DNA of 28,206 bases from a virus, in the IMG/VR virus record IMGVR_UViG_3300048079_000038, positions 1 to 28,206 of that record, one strand, 5' to 3'. The notes under the pieces are model-generated. The model made no database searches. It saw only the letters and a list, made by a program, of their open reading frames with translations, and was not told the DNA's origin. Position numbers and translations under genes: made by a program. Below, piece by piece: positions 28,154 through 28,206 of the stretch. Positions within the stretch are counted from its first letter, which is position 1. Each line of letters opens with the position of its first letter.

Positions 28154-28206
28154 CTATCGCGTCTCGCACATCTTCTTGATGAGGTCGATACAGGCGGGCA
28201 TCGCCT
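28154..28206 (-). CDS. 3' end of an upstream gene, partial
   Basis: The last 16 or so residues before a TAG at 28154-28156, ending MPACIDLIKKMCETR. The frame is open to the window edge. The stop is 10 bases before the ATG of the zinc-ribbon gene, which fits the tight operon spacing elsewhere. Too little is visible to name the product. Confidence 0.45.
   Translation of the reverse strand, partial: AMPACIDLIKKMCETR

Noticed and set aside
1-28206. tRNA genes
   Set aside because: No cloverleaf or T-loop pattern was noticed while reading the gaps. All sizeable regions are covered by protein genes. A covariance search would be needed to exclude degenerate cases.

Overview
The window is one arm of a tailed double-stranded DNA bacteriophage (caudovirus) genome, or a prophage of that kind. 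It is strongly G+C rich by eye (not computed). Every gene I can support lies on the minus strand, so the genetic order runs from the right edge (28206) to the left edge (1). Almost all genes have a GGAGG- or GGAG-type ribosome binding site and touch or overlap their neighbours. This suggests a virus of a high-G+C, Shine-Dalgarno-using bacterium. The host cannot be named from the sequence. No integrase, repressor, lysis gene, tRNA or CRISPR array was seen.

Reading in the direction of transcription: (1) 28206-26038, a recombination block with a zinc-ribbon protein, a Cas4/RecB-like nuclease with an apparent Fe-S cysteine set, and a putative annealing-type protein with a C-terminal C2H2 finger. 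(2) 25941-18292, ten genes joined by nine successive 1- or 4-base stop/start overlaps: an SMC/RecF-like ATPase, a beta-class N4/N6 DNA methyltransferase, a small helical protein, a C5 cytosine methyltransferase with seven internal repeats, a stand-alone DNA polymerase X palm, a Cys-rich miniprotein, a winged-helix protein, an ASCH-like protein and two miniproteins. The chain ends at a large potential RNA stem (18212-18285). (3) 18190-15231, a replication block: a coiled-coil protein, an HNH endonuclease in A+T-richer DNA, RuvC, then a sigma70-like promoter with a 14-bp inverted-repeat operator candidate, a replication-initiator-like gene carrying an iteron-like origin candidate, a possible accessory replication protein and a cold-shock protein. 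(4) 15227-1, the virion block: a thioredoxin-fold protein, a zinc-ribbon protein, small and large terminase, portal, a beta-rich structural protein, a fibre-like protein, a YW-repeat miniprotein, an HldE-C-type adenylyltransferase, a Mu F-like head protein, a prohead protease/scaffold fusion with a probable nested scaffold gene, the major capsid protein with an Ig/FN3-like insert, head-tail connectors and the first neck/tail genes.

The logic is that of a unidirectional phage: recombination, DNA modification and replication proteins are followed by packaging and head assembly. The most unusual elements are the long translationally coupled cassette mixing two methyltransferases, an SMC ATPase and a PolX palm, the heptose-type nucleotidyltransferase inside the head operon, the origin-like iterons within the initiator gene, and the protease reading frame that extends upstream of any canonical start codon.
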